Below, in pieces: positions 24,139 through 33,969 of a stretch of 64,000 nt of DNA. How positions within the stretch are numbered: the stretch's first letter is position 1; each line of letters starts with the position of its first letter. Source of the DNA: Methylocella silvestris BL2. GTDB taxonomy: Bacteria; Pseudomonadota; Alphaproteobacteria; Rhizobiales; Beijerinckiaceae. Made by a program: the position numbers and the translations under genes. The stretch covers positions 4,057,001-4,121,000 of the forward strand of contig NC_011666.1 of NCBI RefSeq assembly GCF_000021745.1, given 5' to 3'. Under the pieces are notes generated by a model, which worked only from the letters and a program-made list of their open reading frames with translations, was not told the DNA's origin and did no database searches.

Positions 24139-26811
24139 TCAGAGGCCGAAGGGATAGGTCTCATCCTCGCCGGCGGTTACCTTCGTCGGCAACGGGATCA
24201 CCGCATGAGTCTCGTCGAACCACACGAAGGCGTCGTACTGGTCGGGAAGCGTCGCGTAGCTGTAGTGGCTCCAGCGCTCGGTCTCGGGCCGATAGATGAC
24301 GCCAATGTAGCGTTCAAGTCGTGGTTCGGCCATGACGCGGCGGAGATCGTCATGCTGCCCCGCTCGTAGGTCCAGCAGGAATCGTTCGGAGCCTACCTCG
24401 TGGCACAAGGCCTCGTAACTGTCCGGACGCGATGGCCTGACGGCCTTGACCTCCATCGGCGCGTCCCATTCGGACGCAGCCGCGACGGTGCCGGTATGCG
24501 TGCCAAAGCCGATCAAGGCCGCGCCGCGTCCATATGTCTGGCGGCACAACTGGCCGATGTTCAGCTCGCCGCGCTCCGCGCCCATGTCCGTGAATCGCGC
24601 GTCCCCGATGTGGGAATTATGCGCCCAGACAACCGCCTTCTTGTCTGGACCGGCCTGCGCGAGGATGTTCTGCAGTGTGTCGAACATGTGCCGGTCGCGC
24701 AGATTCCAGGATTCGTGGGCGCCGTAATACATGGCCCGGTAGTAGCGCTCCGCGTCGGCCACCAGTCGGGCGTTCTGCGTTGCGTCGAAGAAATGGCCGC
24801 CATCGAGGCGCGCGTATTGGAGTTCCTTCTCCAAAAGATCAACGAGAATACGCGTCACCGGCTGTTCGCACAGCGCATAGCCTTCGGTGAGCGAGGCCCG
24901 TCCATAGGCCGCCGGCTCCCGCGACCACGGCGACAGGCAGGCGTAGCGCGCCCGCGCCGCCTCCGCAGCCTTGGGATCGATGCGATCGAGATAGGCAAGC
25001 ACGGCGGCGATCGAGGCCGTCATGTTGTACAGGTCGAGGCCATAGAACCCAACCTCGTCGCCGGGCGACGTCGCGGCGTTGTGGCCGCGCAGAAAGCCGA
25101 CGAAGGCGTCGACATCCTTGTTGCGCCACATCCAGCTTGGGAAGCGGGCGAATGGCGTTGAGCTCATCGGCTGATGCGGGCTGCGCCGCACATAGCGGTC
25201 GATTGCAGCGGCGTCCGGCCAATCCGCCTCGACAGCCACGATCGTAAAACCGTGCCGCTCGATCAGGCGCCGCGTGATGGCGGCGCGGGCGCGGTAGAAT
25301 TCCGAGGTCCCGTGCGAAGCCTCGCCAAGCAACACCACGCGGGACTGGGCAAAGCGGTCAAAGGCGGCGGCGAAGGTCGGGTCGTCCAACGAAAGCAACG
25401 GCTCGGCGGCGGCGCGCAGCACGGCCGCTGTCGATATCTGTGGCGTCGGCCGCGCCGCTGGGGGCGCTGGCGCGCGGCTGGGCGCCGGGGGCGTCAGATA
25501 GTGCTGGAACCAGGCGCTCGCCATGTCGGTCGCCAGCTCCAGCGCGCCAGGCTCCTCAAACAGATGGGTGGCGTTGGGAACGATCTTCAGCAGCCTTTCA
25601 CATTTCAGCGCAGCCAGCGCCTGCCGGTTCAGCGCGAGGACCTGCCGATCGTCGCCGCCGACAATCAGCAGGCTCGGCGCGCGGACTTCCGCCAGCCGGG
25701 GGCCGGCCAGATCGGGGCGTCCGCCGCGCGAGACCACCGCCGCCACGCCGCCCAGAAGCTCCGCCGCGGCCAGCATAGCTGCCCCCGCGCCGGTGCTCGC
25801 GCCAAACAGGCCCAGCGGCAGATCGGCGATGTCGGGCTCGGCGCGGATCCATATCGCCGCCTCCAGCAGGCGCTCCGCGAGCAGTGGAATATCGAAGACG
25901 TTACGGCGGTCCTTCGCCTCTTTCTCGGTCAACAGATCCAGCAGAAGCGTGGCGAAGCCCTGTGCGTTCAAAGTGTGGGCGACGGCGGCGTTGCGCGGAC
26001 TGAGGCGGCTCGATCCGCTTCCATGGGCGAACAGAATGACGCCGCGCGGGTCCGGCGGCACGTAGAGATCGCCGACCAAACCGAGCGGCGGGACCGCGAT
26101 CTGACGCCTGGCTGAACCGGACTCGGCCTCGCCGGTCTCCGCCCAGCCCTGACGCAGCAACCCGATTGTCTCTTCATCGGTGAGTTGGTGGAAATCGCTG
26201 TAGAATGCGCCGACCCCCTGGAAATGCCTGGCGGGATGTAGACACACAACAAGATCTGCATACTGGCGCATTTCGGCCAGCGTTTCCTCCGGCGCGGCGG
26301 GAATGGCGAGTATGATCCTGGCGGCGCCCTGGCGTTTGATCGCGATGAGGGCGGCTTTCGCCGTGGCCCCGGTGGCAAGCCCATCATCGACGATGATGGC
26401 GGTGCGTCCGGTTGGCTGCAGTCGCGCGCGGTCGCCCAAATATCGGACGCGCCGGCGTTCGAGCTCCGCCAGTTCACGCTGCCGCGCGCGCTCAAGATAA
26501 GCGTCGTCCGCGCCGGAAGCTCGCCGCACGTCTTCGTTGATCACGGTCTGCGGAATTTCGCCTTCGACGACGGCGCCAAGCGCCAATTCCGGCGCGCCCG
26601 GAGCGCCAATCTTACGCACCAGAATGAGATCGAGAGGGGCGCGCAGGGCGCGCGCGATTTCGAGAGCTACCGGCACGCCGCCACGGGGCAACGCGTAGAC
26701 TGCCGGGCGATCAAGCTGCATCGTGACCAATTTGGCCGCCAACTGGCGGCCAGCGTCGGCCCGGTCGAGAAATTTGAAGGGCAAGCCAGCCATTGAGTTA
26801 CTACCAGTCAT
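24139..26811 (-). CDS. Phosphoribosyltransferase - alpha/beta hydrolase - erythromycin esterase-like fusion
   Basis: An 890-residue protein with three enzyme-like domains. Residues 10-215 are a type I phosphoribosyltransferase with the PRPP loop AIIVDDGLATGATAKA. Residues 235-440 are a dienelactone-hydrolase-like alpha/beta hydrolase: nucleophile Ser339 in LFGASTGAGAA, acid Asp387 or Asp388 in VGGDDRQ, His416 in PNATHLFEE. A Pro/Ala linker (441-455) leads to an erythromycin-esterase-like domain (465-885) with VVLLGEASHGTSEFYRAR and VAVEADWPDA, holding the Glu and His used by EreA/EreB. All three active sites look intact. No neighbour hints at the substrate. The start at 26811 lacks a good ribosome binding site; Met7 is an alternative. 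Confidence 0.9.
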   Translation of the reverse strand: MTGSNSMAGLPFKFLDRADAGRQLAAKLVTMQLDRPAVYALPRGGVPVALEIARALRAPLDLILVRKIGAPGAPELALGAVVEGEIPQTVINEDVRRASGADDAYLERARQRELAELERRRVRYLGDRARLQPTGRTAIIVDDGLATGATAKAALIAIKRQGAARIILAIPAAPEETLAEMRQYADLVVCLHPARHFQGVGAFYSDFHQLTDEETIGLLRQGWAETGEAESGSARRQIAVPPLGLVGDLYVPPDPRGVILFAHGSGSSRLSPRNAAVAHTLNAQGFATLLLDLLTEKEAKDRRNVFDIPLLAERLLEAAIWIRAEPDIADLPLGLFGASTGAGAAMLAAAELLGGVAAVVSRGGRPDLAGPRLAEVRAPSLLIVGGDDRQVLALNRQALAALKCERLLKIVPNATHLFEEPGALELATDMASAWFQHYLTPPAPSRAPAPPAARPTPQISTAAVLRAAAEPLLSLDDPTFAAAFDRFAQSRVVLLGEASHGTSEFYRARAAITRRLIERHGFTIVAVEADWPDAAAIDRYVRRSPHQPMSSTPFARFPSWMWRNKDVDAFVGFLRGHNAATSPGDEVGFYGLDLYNMTASIAAVLAYLDRIDPKAAEAARARYACLSPWSREPAAYGRASLTEGYALCEQPVTRILVDLLEKELQYARLDGGHFFDATQNARLVADAERYYRAMYYGAHESWNLRDRHMFDTLQNILAQAGPDKKAVVWAHNSHIGDARFTDMGAERGELNIGQLCRQTYGRGAALIGFGTHTGTVAAASEWDAPMEVKAVRPSRPDSYEALCHEVGSERFLLDLRAGQHDDLRRVMAEPRLERYIGVIYRPETERWSHYSYATLPDQYDAFVWFDETHAVIPLPTKVTAGEDETYPFGL

Positions 26812-27188
26812 CGGTCTGGGCGCCGCATTGATTCAGGTCAATGTGATCCCGGCGCGCATCGGCGCGCCGGCTTCACGCGCCGCGATGGCGCTGGTTTCCG
26901 CGTTGCATGGATGATCGCGCGCGATGGTCAACGGTCCGGCGATCGTTTGCGCAAAAGCGCTGTCTGCAAATGTTGGCGGCTGGCGCGCTCGGCGCGTCGT
27001 CGTCGGGTCGCCCATTCGCCTGCTTCCCTCGCGAGCCCGGACGCCGAGCGACTTGAGGCGCCGCCAGAGTTCAGCTCCGTTGCGGCGGCCCTTGGCCGAT
27101 CAGGCGCCGAATTTGGCCCGCAGCATATGAGGGATAAGTTTTCGGCTATAGTCGGGCGAAGACCCAATCCGATCCGGGAGAAGCTTAT
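26812..27188. other. 377-bp gap between the fusion gene and glsA
   Basis: No gene is supported. The divergent promoters of the three-domain fusion gene and of glutaminase must lie here. The short open frames on both strands have no recognisable family and no ribosome binding site. I see no clear promoter motif. Confidence 0.5.
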
Positions 27189-28118
27189 TTGCCTGACATC
27201 GAATCCGTCGTCGCGGAGATCGCGGAAAGCCTGTCGCGCCGCACCGACCGCGGCAAGGTCGCGACTTATATTCCCGAACTCGCGCGGGTGCCCATTGATC
27301 AGTTTGGCATCGCTGTGTTCATGGCCGACGGCAAAATGTTCGTCGCCGGCGACGCCGAGACGCCCTTTTCCATTCAGAGCGTCTCCAAGGCGTTCACCCT
27401 GACTCTGGCGCTCGGGAAAGTCGGCGACCGGCTGTGGAGCCGGGTCGGCCGCGAACCTTCGGGCGATCCCTTCAATTCCATCGTTCAGCTGGAATATGAG
27501 AAAGGCAAGCCGCGCAATCCCTTCATCAATGCGGGCGCGATCGCGGTCACGGACACGCTGCTCGCGGGACACGCGCCGAAGGAAGCGTTGGGGGAGATCC
27601 TCGACTTCGTCCGCTTTATCGCCGACGACGATACGATCTCGATTGATGAGCATGTCGCCCGTTCGGAAAAGCAGACCGGCTTCCTCAACACGGCGCTCGC
27701 CAATTACATGCGCGCGTTCAAAGTGCTGGAACATCCGGTGGACCATGTGCTTGGCGTCTATTTTCACCATTGCTCCATCGCCATGACTTGCCGCCAGCTG
27801 GCCATGGCGGGGCGCTATCTTGCTTTTTCTGGACGGCTGCCGGGCCAGAATGTTTCGGTCGTCTCCAGCGAACGGGCCCGGCGCATTAGCGCGCTGATGC
27901 TGACCTGCGGACATTACGACGGCTCGGGCGACTTCGCGTTCCGGGTCGGCCTGCCGGCAAAGAGCGGGGTCGGCGGCGCCATCCTCGCCGTCGCGCCCGG
28001 CAAGGCTTCCATTGCGGTCTGGTCTCCAGGTCTCGATCAGAACGGCAATTCTGTGCTGGGCTCGCTCGCGCTGGAGCAGCTGGCGAAGGCCATGCGCTGG
28101 TCGGTTTTTGGAGATTGA
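27189..28118 (+). CDS. glsA: Glutaminase
   Basis: Hydrolyses glutamine to glutamate and ammonia, a serine-dependent beta-lactamase-fold enzyme. The catalytic Ser-x-x-Lys is in [17 protein letters not shown]; other family blocks are [26 protein letters not shown] and [12 protein letters not shown]. The 309-residue length is normal. Translation probably starts at TTG (27189), preceded by GGGAGAAG at good spacing; no ATG is available near the family N-terminus. Confidence 0.95.
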   Translation: MPDIESVVAEIAESLSRRTDRGKVATYIPELARVPIDQFGIAVFMADGKMFVAGDAETPFSIQSVSKAFTLTLALGKVGDRLWSRVGREPSGDPFNSIVQLEYEKGKPRNPFINAGAIAVTDTLLAGHAPKEALGEILDFVRFIADDDTISIDEHVARSEKQTGFLNTALANYMRAFKVLEHPVDHVLGVYFHHCSIAMTCRQLAMAGRYLAFSGRLPGQNVSVVSSERARRISALMLTCGHYDGSGDFAFRVGLPAKSGVGGAILAVAPGKASIAVWSPGLDQNGNSVLGSLALEQLAKAMRWSVFGD

Positions 28119-28554
28119 CAAAGCGGCGGCGCGGCGCCCGCCTTGCGGGAGCCGCCGCCCGCGTTCAAAGCCGCCTGACGTCTCGAGCGGGATGGGTCCA
28201 GGCTGAATCGCCTCCCCTCTTAATCCCTTGTTTTATCGCATGAACTTTCTTGGAAAAAGCTGCAGCTCTTTCGGAGCATGTTCTTGAGATTCAGCCTTCG
28301 AGATCGAGCGCCAAATGAACGAAAGTGAATCCTTGGACGAATTCGGAGCGGCCGTAAGGCGAACTACGACTTAGATAGCAATAGTTCTGCTCCAGGAACA
28401 AGGGCGCCTCGTGTTTTCAATGCGGCCAAAGACGAAAGCCATCAAGTTCTCTTGTAGGCCGCGCAAGAGCTGTCTTTTACACTTGAACATTTACGCAAAC
28501 GCTTTTACGTCTTGGCGAAAATAAGAATCAGCATTCTTTGCCGGGAGGACGCCC
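28119..28554. other. 436-bp gap upstream of acoR
   Basis: No gene is supported. A GC-rich imperfect inverted repeat just after glsA (28125-28160, gcggcggcg ... gccgccgc) could terminate that gene. The rest is lower in GC and should contain the acoR promoter, but I cannot assign -35/-10 boxes. Confidence 0.45.
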
Positions 28555-30516
28555 TTGATTAGGCAAAGCCGCGTCGCTCATATCGATGAAGTGCTCGGCC
28601 TCATGATGGGCCAGACTTCGGAGCGTGACAGGGTCATTCACGAATCCTGGCGCCGCTGCGTGACGGAGCACGGGCTCGATCCGATCGCCTCGCGCGACGC
28701 CTATATCCTGCCGCAGGAGCGTCTCAATGAACATCGCGACGCGATGGAAGAATTTCTGCACACGGCGCGATTCGGCCTCGAAACGCTATATCGCCAAGTG
28801 TCCTGCCTCGATTATGTGATGCTGCTGACGGACGCCAAGGGCGTCACCGTCGATTTCATGGGCGATCCGACCTATAGCGGCTATCTGCGCAAGGCGGGCC
28901 TCTATCTCGGCTCCGATTGGCACGAGGAGCTTGCAGGGACATGCGCGGTCGGCACCTGCATCGCCACCGGCGAACCCCTCATCGTGCATCAAAGCGATCA
29001 TTTTGACGCCTCGCACATCTCGCTGACCTGCACCTGCGCGCCCATCTTCGACACCAATGGCGACCTTGCCGCCGCGCTCGATATCTCGGCGCTTCATTCG
29101 CCCGAGCCCAAGCTTAGCCAGCATCTGGCGCTGCAGCTCGTGCGAAGCTTCACGCATAAGATCGAAAATGCGAATTTGCTCAATCGCTTTCGCGGCGAGT
29201 GGATTTTGAAGCTGTCGAAAGCCCAGGAATTCCTCGACATCGATCCCGAATACATCCTCGCGGTCGACGCCAACGGCTGCATCATCGGCCATAACAGCCG
29301 CACGCGAGAGCTGCTCGCCCGCGAATCCCGTCGGCTCGGCGATGAGAAGGATCGTTTCATCGGCGAACCCCTGTCGGCGTTTTTTGAATGCGACGTCTCG
29401 ACCTTGCCGCGATTCGCCCGGTTCCGCCCAAGCGATCAGCGCACCATGCGGCTTGTCAGCGGCGGCGCGATGTTGTTCGCGCAGGCGATGCCGCCGCCGC
29501 TCGCCTCTCTGCCGCGCCAGCCGGCGACGCCAGGCCCCAATCTGCCGTTGCCGCTGCGCGAAATGTTTTCCGGCGATCCGATGATGTTCGAGGCGTTGCG
29601 GCGCGCTGCCAAGATCGTCGGCACGCAAATGAGCATCCTCATCCAGGGCGAGACAGGGACCGGCAAGGAGCATCTCGCCAAGGCGCTGCACGCGGCCTCG
29701 CCCCGCGCCGACAAGCCATTCGTTGCGGTAAACTGCGCGGCGCTGCCGGAGAGCCTGATCGAGAGCGAATTGTTCGGCTACGAGGCGGGATCATTCACCG
29801 GAGCGGCGAGCAAGGGCAAGAAGGGACTGGTGCTTGGCGCCGAGGGGGGCACCCTGTTCCTCGACGAGATCGGCGACATGCCGCTGGCCTCGCAGACGCG
29901 TCTTTTGCGCGTGCTTGCCGAGCGCGAGGTGACGCCGCTCGGCAAGGTCAAGCCGATCCCGATCGACATAAGGGTGATCGCTGCGACCCACCGGGACCTC
30001 GTCGAACTCGTCAAAGCCAAGAGTTTTCGCGAGGATCTTTATTTCCGGCTCAACGGCGCTGTTCTGACTCTGCCGCCGCTGCGCAGCCGCATCGACGTCA
30101 AATGGCTGATCGAGCGTCTCTTGCAACGAGGGTCGAACCGGGATGGCGCGCGCCGCCATCTGAGCGACGCGGCCCTTGCCGCTCTCTGCGCCTATTCCTG
30201 GCCCGGCAATGTCCGCGAACTGGTCAATTGTCTCGATTACGCCAGCGCCGTCTGCTCCGAGCAGCAGATCGAGGTCGAGGATTTGCCTGAATCGATCATC
30301 AAGAGCCTCAACGGCGCCGGCCCAGCTGCGCTGGCGGCGGATCGCGCCGGAGACGAGAGTCCGCAGTCCGACGCTTTGAACGGGCTCGAGGAGGCGTTGC
30401 GCGAGCATCATTGGAACGTCTCCGCGGTCGCGCGCGCGCTTGCGGTGGATCGCTCGACGGTGCATCGGCGGATGCGGCGGCTTGGCCTTGTGCCGCCGCA
30501 AAAGCGGGATTTCTGA
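28555..30516 (+). CDS. acoR: Sigma-54-dependent activator of acetoin catabolism
   Basis: Enhancer-binding protein of 653 residues that activates the acetoin operon. Residues 60-200 form a GAF sensor domain and 225-300 a PAS-like region. The AAA+ domain has Walker A GETGTGKE (365-372), the sigma-54 contact loop GSFTGA (412-417, Ser in place of the usual Ala) and Walker B TLFLDEIG (433-440). A Fis-type HTH lies at about 615-650 (WNVSAVARALAVDRSTVHRR). There is no receiver domain, so it senses a small molecule, by analogy acetoin. Translation begins at TTG (28555) with GGGAGGA upstream. A sigma-54 promoter follows before acoX. Confidence 0.92.
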   Translation: MIRQSRVAHIDEVLGLMMGQTSERDRVIHESWRRCVTEHGLDPIASRDAYILPQERLNEHRDAMEEFLHTARFGLETLYRQVSCLDYVMLLTDAKGVTVDFMGDPTYSGYLRKAGLYLGSDWHEELAGTCAVGTCIATGEPLIVHQSDHFDASHISLTCTCAPIFDTNGDLAAALDISALHSPEPKLSQHLALQLVRSFTHKIENANLLNRFRGEWILKLSKAQEFLDIDPEYILAVDANGCIIGHNSRTRELLARESRRLGDEKDRFIGEPLSAFFECDVSTLPRFARFRPSDQRTMRLVSGGAMLFAQAMPPPLASLPRQPATPGPNLPLPLREMFSGDPMMFEALRRAAKIVGTQMSILIQGETGTGKEHLAKALHAASPRADKPFVAVNCAALPESLIESELFGYEAGSFTGAASKGKKGLVLGAEGGTLFLDEIGDMPLASQTRLLRVLAEREVTPLGKVKPIPIDIRVIAATHRDLVELVKAKSFREDLYFRLNGAVLTLPPLRSRIDVKWLIERLLQRGSNRDGARRHLSDAALAALCAYSWPGNVRELVNCLDYASAVCSEQQIEVEDLPESIIKSLNGAGPAALAADRAGDESPQSDALNGLEEALREHHWNVSAVARALAVDRSTVHRRMRRLGLVPPQKRDF

Positions 30517-30607
30517 CCGGCGGCTCGATGGCATCGAGACTTTATTCGGCCGCGTGAAAAGCTCCAGTCGCTTGAATTAGGCAACGCGTTTGCACAAAAA
30601 CGGGCTG

Positions 30608-30622
30608 TGTTGCGTCGCAACA
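30608..30622. promoter_or_regulatory. Inverted repeat, probable AcoR upstream activating site
   Basis: TGTTGCGTCGCAACA is a perfect 7+1+7 palindrome located about 165 bp upstream of the sigma-54 promoter, the usual enhancer distance. A related word TGTTGCGCCGC occurs at 30670-30680. Assignment to AcoR rests on position only. Confidence 0.6.
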
Positions 30623-30772
30623 GGGCGAAGCCCCAATCGGCAAAGCGACGTTGCGGCAGGCGCCACACCTGTTGCGCCGCCCGCCACAGGCGAGGCGGCG
30701 AAGATAAATTCATGCAACAGACAGACTTTTCTAGTTGTCTGTTTTTATTAGAGTTTGTCGTCAAGAGCCGCC

Positions 30773-30789
30773 TTGGCATCACCCTTGCT
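30773..30789 (+). promoter_or_regulatory. Sigma-54 (-24/-12) promoter of acoXABC
   Basis: TTGGCATCACCCTTGCT matches the sigma-54 consensus: GG and GC are separated by exactly 10 bp (30775-30776 and 30787-30788) within TTGGCA and TTGC. Transcription would start near 30800, about 37 bp before the acoX start. An enhancer-binding protein gene of the acetoin type lies immediately upstream. Confidence 0.82.
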
Positions 30790-30836
30790 GTTCCCTCTGC
30801 GCCCGACAACAAGCAAGCGGGATTGAGGGACAGGAT

Positions 30837-31913
30837 TTGACGCTCACCGTTGGCATCATCGCCAATCCGTTTTCGGCGCGCGACATTCGCCGCGTTGTCG
30901 CCGATGCGTCGGGCGTGCAAATCGCCGACCGCGCCAATGCGGTGCTGCGCGTGCTCGCCGGGCTTTTTGCATGCGGCGTCCGCCACGCGGTCATGATGCC
31001 GGATCGCGCCGGGTTGATGCAGCACGTGCTGCGCGGAATAGCCCGGGCGGGAAATCAAGGTCTGCAACGCTATCCGGAGGTCTCGCCTCTCGATATGCCG
31101 CTCTTCGGAACTGTCGAAGATACGCGCACGGCGGCGGCCCTGATGCGCGCGGGGGGCGCCGGGGCGATCGTCGCTCTCGGCGGCGACGGCACCCACCGCG
31201 CCGTCATATCCGCCTGCGGCGCGACCCCGATCGCGGCGATCTCGACAGGAACCAACAACGCTTACGCCGAACAATGCGAGCCGACCGTCGTCGGCCTTGC
31301 CGTCGGCCTCGCCGTAACGGGCCAACTCCCCGCCGCGCTCGCCTTTCGCGCCAACAAGCGCCTTGACGCCGTGATCGGCGGGCAGACGCATATCGCCCTC
31401 GTCGATATTGCGCTGGTCAGCGACCGCCATGTCGGCGCGAAAGCGCTGTGGCGTCCCGAAACCTTCCGCGAATTATATGTCGCTTTCGCTGATCCGACGC
31501 TGATCGGAATGTCAGCCATCGCCGGTCTGATCGAACCCGTGTCCCGGCGGGAGGCTTTCGGCCTCCAGATCCTGTTCGCCGGCGAGGGCAGGGCGGCGCG
31601 CGCGCGGCTGCGCGCCCCGATCGCTCCGGGGTTGATCGCGCCGATCGGCGTCGCCGACTGGCGCAGGATCGCGCCCGGCGAGGCGATCGTTCCGCGTCTC
31701 GAGGCGGGTTCGCTCGCCTTTGACGGAGAGCGCGAGATCGCCTTTTCACACAAGGACAAGGTTTCGATCACGCTGCGCGAGGGGGCGTTTCGCAGCGTCG
31801 ATATTGCCGCCTGCATGCGCGCCGCCGCGACACACGGCCTGTTGCGCGAAGACACGACGAACGAGGACGCCGGCGACGGACCGCTGCTGATGGCGGCGTC
31901 CGCCTCGCCATAA
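30837..31913 (+). CDS. acoX: Acetoin catabolism protein AcoX (ATP-NAD kinase-like)
   Basis: A 358-residue protein of the NAD kinase/AcoX family. The N-terminus LTVGIIANPFSARDIRRVV and the block GAIVALGGDGTHRAVISACG carry the GGDGT nucleotide motif, followed by ISTGTNNAY. The role of AcoX in acetoin breakdown is not established; it is dispensable in some bacteria. The TTG at 30837 has GAGGGACAGGA in front and matches the family start; upstream codons would overlap the sigma-54 promoter. It is the first gene of the aco operon, 17 bp before acoA. Confidence 0.88.
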   Translation: MTLTVGIIANPFSARDIRRVVADASGVQIADRANAVLRVLAGLFACGVRHAVMMPDRAGLMQHVLRGIARAGNQGLQRYPEVSPLDMPLFGTVEDTRTAAALMRAGGAGAIVALGGDGTHRAVISACGATPIAAISTGTNNAYAEQCEPTVVGLAVGLAVTGQLPAALAFRANKRLDAVIGGQTHIALVDIALVSDRHVGAKALWRPETFRELYVAFADPTLIGMSAIAGLIEPVSRREAFGLQILFAGEGRAARARLRAPIAPGLIAPIGVADWRRIAPGEAIVPRLEAGSLAFDGEREIAFSHKDKVSITLREGAFRSVDIAACMRAAATHGLLREDTTNEDAGDGPLLMAASASP

Positions 31914-31930
31914 GGATCACGGAGAAAGAA

Positions 31931-32914
31931 ATGAGCGACAATCCCTTTCCAATCGACAAGGCCGGGCTTCTCGAAGCCTACCGCATGATGAAGACCATCC
32001 GCGAGTTCGAGGAGCGGCTGCACATCGATTTCGCCAAAGGCGACATACCCGGCTTCGTCCATCTTTATGCCGGCGAAGAGGCGGTCGCGACCGGAATCAT
32101 GATGCATCTGAATGATCGCGACCGGATCGCCTCGACCCATCGCGGACATGGGCATTGCATCGCCAAGGGCGTCGACGTTCATGGAATGATGGCCGAAATC
32201 TACGGCAAGGTGACGGGCTCGTGCCAGGGCCGCGGCGGCTCCATGCATATCGCCGATCTGTCCAAGGGCATGATGGGCGCGAACGGCATTCTTGGCGCCG
32301 GCGCGCCGCTGATCTGCGGCGCCGGCCTTGCGGCGAAGTTTCGCGGCGACGGCGGCGTTGGGATCTCCTTCTTCGGCGACGGCGCCGCGAACCAGGGCAT
32401 GGTTCTCGAAAGCATGAACCTTGCGGCGGTGTGGAACCTGCCGGTGATCTTTGTTTGCGAGAACAATGGCTACGCGGAAGCGACCTCGCGCGACTATGGA
32501 ACGGCCGTCAAATCCTATGTCGATCGCGGCGCGGGTTTCGGCATTCCCGGCGTCGTTGCGGACGGAACGGATTTCTTCGCGGTTTACGAGGTGGTCGGCG
32601 AACTCATCAAGCGCGCGCGCGAGGGCGGCGGCCCGGCGCTGCTGGAGTGCGAGGTCATCCGCTTCTTCGGCCATTTCGAGGGCGATGCGCAAACCTACAA
32701 GGCCAAGGGCGAAAACGAATACAACCGCGCCAACCGCGATTGCCTGAAAATTTTCCGCGCCAAAGTGACGGAGGCCGGCGTCGTCAGCGATGCGGAGCTC
32801 GACGCCATCGACGCCGAAGTGGCGGAGCTGATCGAGGATTCGGTCGCCAGCGCGAAAGCCGCGCCGCTGCCGTCGCCGAAAGATCTGATGTCCAACGTCT
32901 ACGTCTCGTATTGA
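31931..32914 (+). CDS. acoA: Acetoin dehydrogenase E1 alpha subunit (TPP-dependent)
   Basis: Cleaves acetoin with acoB to acetaldehyde and an acetyl group passed to the lipoyl E2. The 327-residue protein has IREFEERLHIDFAKGDIPGF, the substrate-channel block GRGGSMHIAD, and the thiamine pyrophosphate motif GDGAANQGMVLES ending in CENNGYAE. GGAGAAAG lies upstream of the ATG. The sequence is closer to AcoA than to PdhA, and the gene context with acoX and an AcoC-type E2 supports acetoin as the substrate. Confidence 0.93.
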   Translation: MSDNPFPIDKAGLLEAYRMMKTIREFEERLHIDFAKGDIPGFVHLYAGEEAVATGIMMHLNDRDRIASTHRGHGHCIAKGVDVHGMMAEIYGKVTGSCQGRGGSMHIADLSKGMMGANGILGAGAPLICGAGLAAKFRGDGGVGISFFGDGAANQGMVLESMNLAAVWNLPVIFVCENNGYAEATSRDYGTAVKSYVDRGAGFGIPGVVADGTDFFAVYEVVGELIKRAREGGGPALLECEVIRFFGHFEGDAQTYKAKGENEYNRANRDCLKIFRAKVTEAGVVSDAELDAIDAEVAELIEDSVASAKAAPLPSPKDLMSNVYVSY

Positions 32915-32934
32915 TTAGAAGGAAAAACGGAGTT

Positions 32935-33957
32935 ATGGCTCGCAAGCTTAGCTATAAGATGGCCGTCAACGAGGCGCTCGACCTCGAAATGACGCGCGAC
33001 CCAACCGTCATTTTGATGGGCGAGGACATTGTCGGGGGCGCCGGCGCGCCCGGCGAAGACGACGCCTGGGGCGGCGTGCTCGGGGTCACCAAGGGGCTCT
33101 TCGCCAAGCACGGCGCGCGCGTCATGGACACGCCGCTGTCGGAGTCGGCCTATGTCGGCGCTGCGATAGGCGCCGCCGCCTGCGGCATGCGGCCGGTCGC
33201 CGAACTGATGTTCATCGACTTCATCGGCTGTTGCTTCGACGAGATCTTCAATCAGGCGGCGAAGTTCCGCTATATGTTCGGCGGCAAGGCTGAAACACCG
33301 GTCGTGATCCGCTGCATGATCGGGGCGGGCTATCGCGCCGCCGCGCAACATTCCCAGATGCTGACGCCGCTCGTCACCCACATTCCGGGACTGAAGGTCG
33401 TCTGCCCCTCAAACGCCTATGACGTCAAGGGACTGCTGATCCAGTCGATCCGCGACAATGATCCGGTGATCTTCTGCGAGCACAAAAATCTCTACGCGCA
33501 TGAGGTCGACGTTCCGACGGAATCCTACACGATTCCCTTCGGAGAGGCCGCGATCCCCCGCGAAGGCAAGGATGCGACGATCGTGACTTACGGGCTGATG
33601 GTGCATCGCTCGCTCGAGGCCGCCGAGAAGCTCGCCAAGGAGGGCGTCGACGTCGAGGTCATCGACCTGCGCACCCTGTCGCCGATGGACTGGGACACCG
33701 TCATCGAAAGCGTCGAGAAAACCGGCCGGCTGATCGCCGTCGACGAAGCGCACCCGCGCTGCTCGATCGCCTCCGACATTACGGCCTTCGTCGCGCAACA
33801 CGCCTTCAAGGCGCTGAAGTCGGCGCCGCAAATGGTGACCGCGCCGCATTCGCCGGTGCCGTTCTCGCCGACGCTTGAGGACATCTACATCCCGTCCGCA
33901 GAAACCATTGCGGGCGCCGTCAAGAAAACCATCGTCCAGAAGATGGTCGCAGCCTAA
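32935..33957 (+). CDS. acoB: Acetoin dehydrogenase E1 beta subunit
   Basis: Partner of AcoA in the alpha2beta2 TPP enzyme. The 340-residue sequence starts MARKLSYKMAVNEALDLEM and includes MGEDIVGGAG, PLSESAYVGAAIGAA and VIDLRTLSPMDWDTV. The conserved Glu of LMGEDI sits over the thiamine ring in this family. The start at 32935 follows AAGGAAAAACGG; the frame is open much further upstream only because it overlaps acoA in a different phase. Spacing to acoC is 12 bp. Confidence 0.94.
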   Translation: MARKLSYKMAVNEALDLEMTRDPTVILMGEDIVGGAGAPGEDDAWGGVLGVTKGLFAKHGARVMDTPLSESAYVGAAIGAAACGMRPVAELMFIDFIGCCFDEIFNQAAKFRYMFGGKAETPVVIRCMIGAGYRAAAQHSQMLTPLVTHIPGLKVVCPSNAYDVKGLLIQSIRDNDPVIFCEHKNLYAHEVDVPTESYTIPFGEAAIPREGKDATIVTYGLMVHRSLEAAEKLAKEGVDVEVIDLRTLSPMDWDTVIESVEKTGRLIAVDEAHPRCSIASDITAFVAQHAFKALKSAPQMVTAPHSPVPFSPTLEDIYIPSAETIAGAVKKTIVQKMVAA

Positions 33958-33969
33958 GGATCAAGCGTA

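Noticed and set aside
32155-33957. 600-codon frame that seems to fuse extra sequence to AcoB
   Set aside because: The first 260 codons are acoA read out of phase; AcoB begins at 32935 with its own ribosome binding site.
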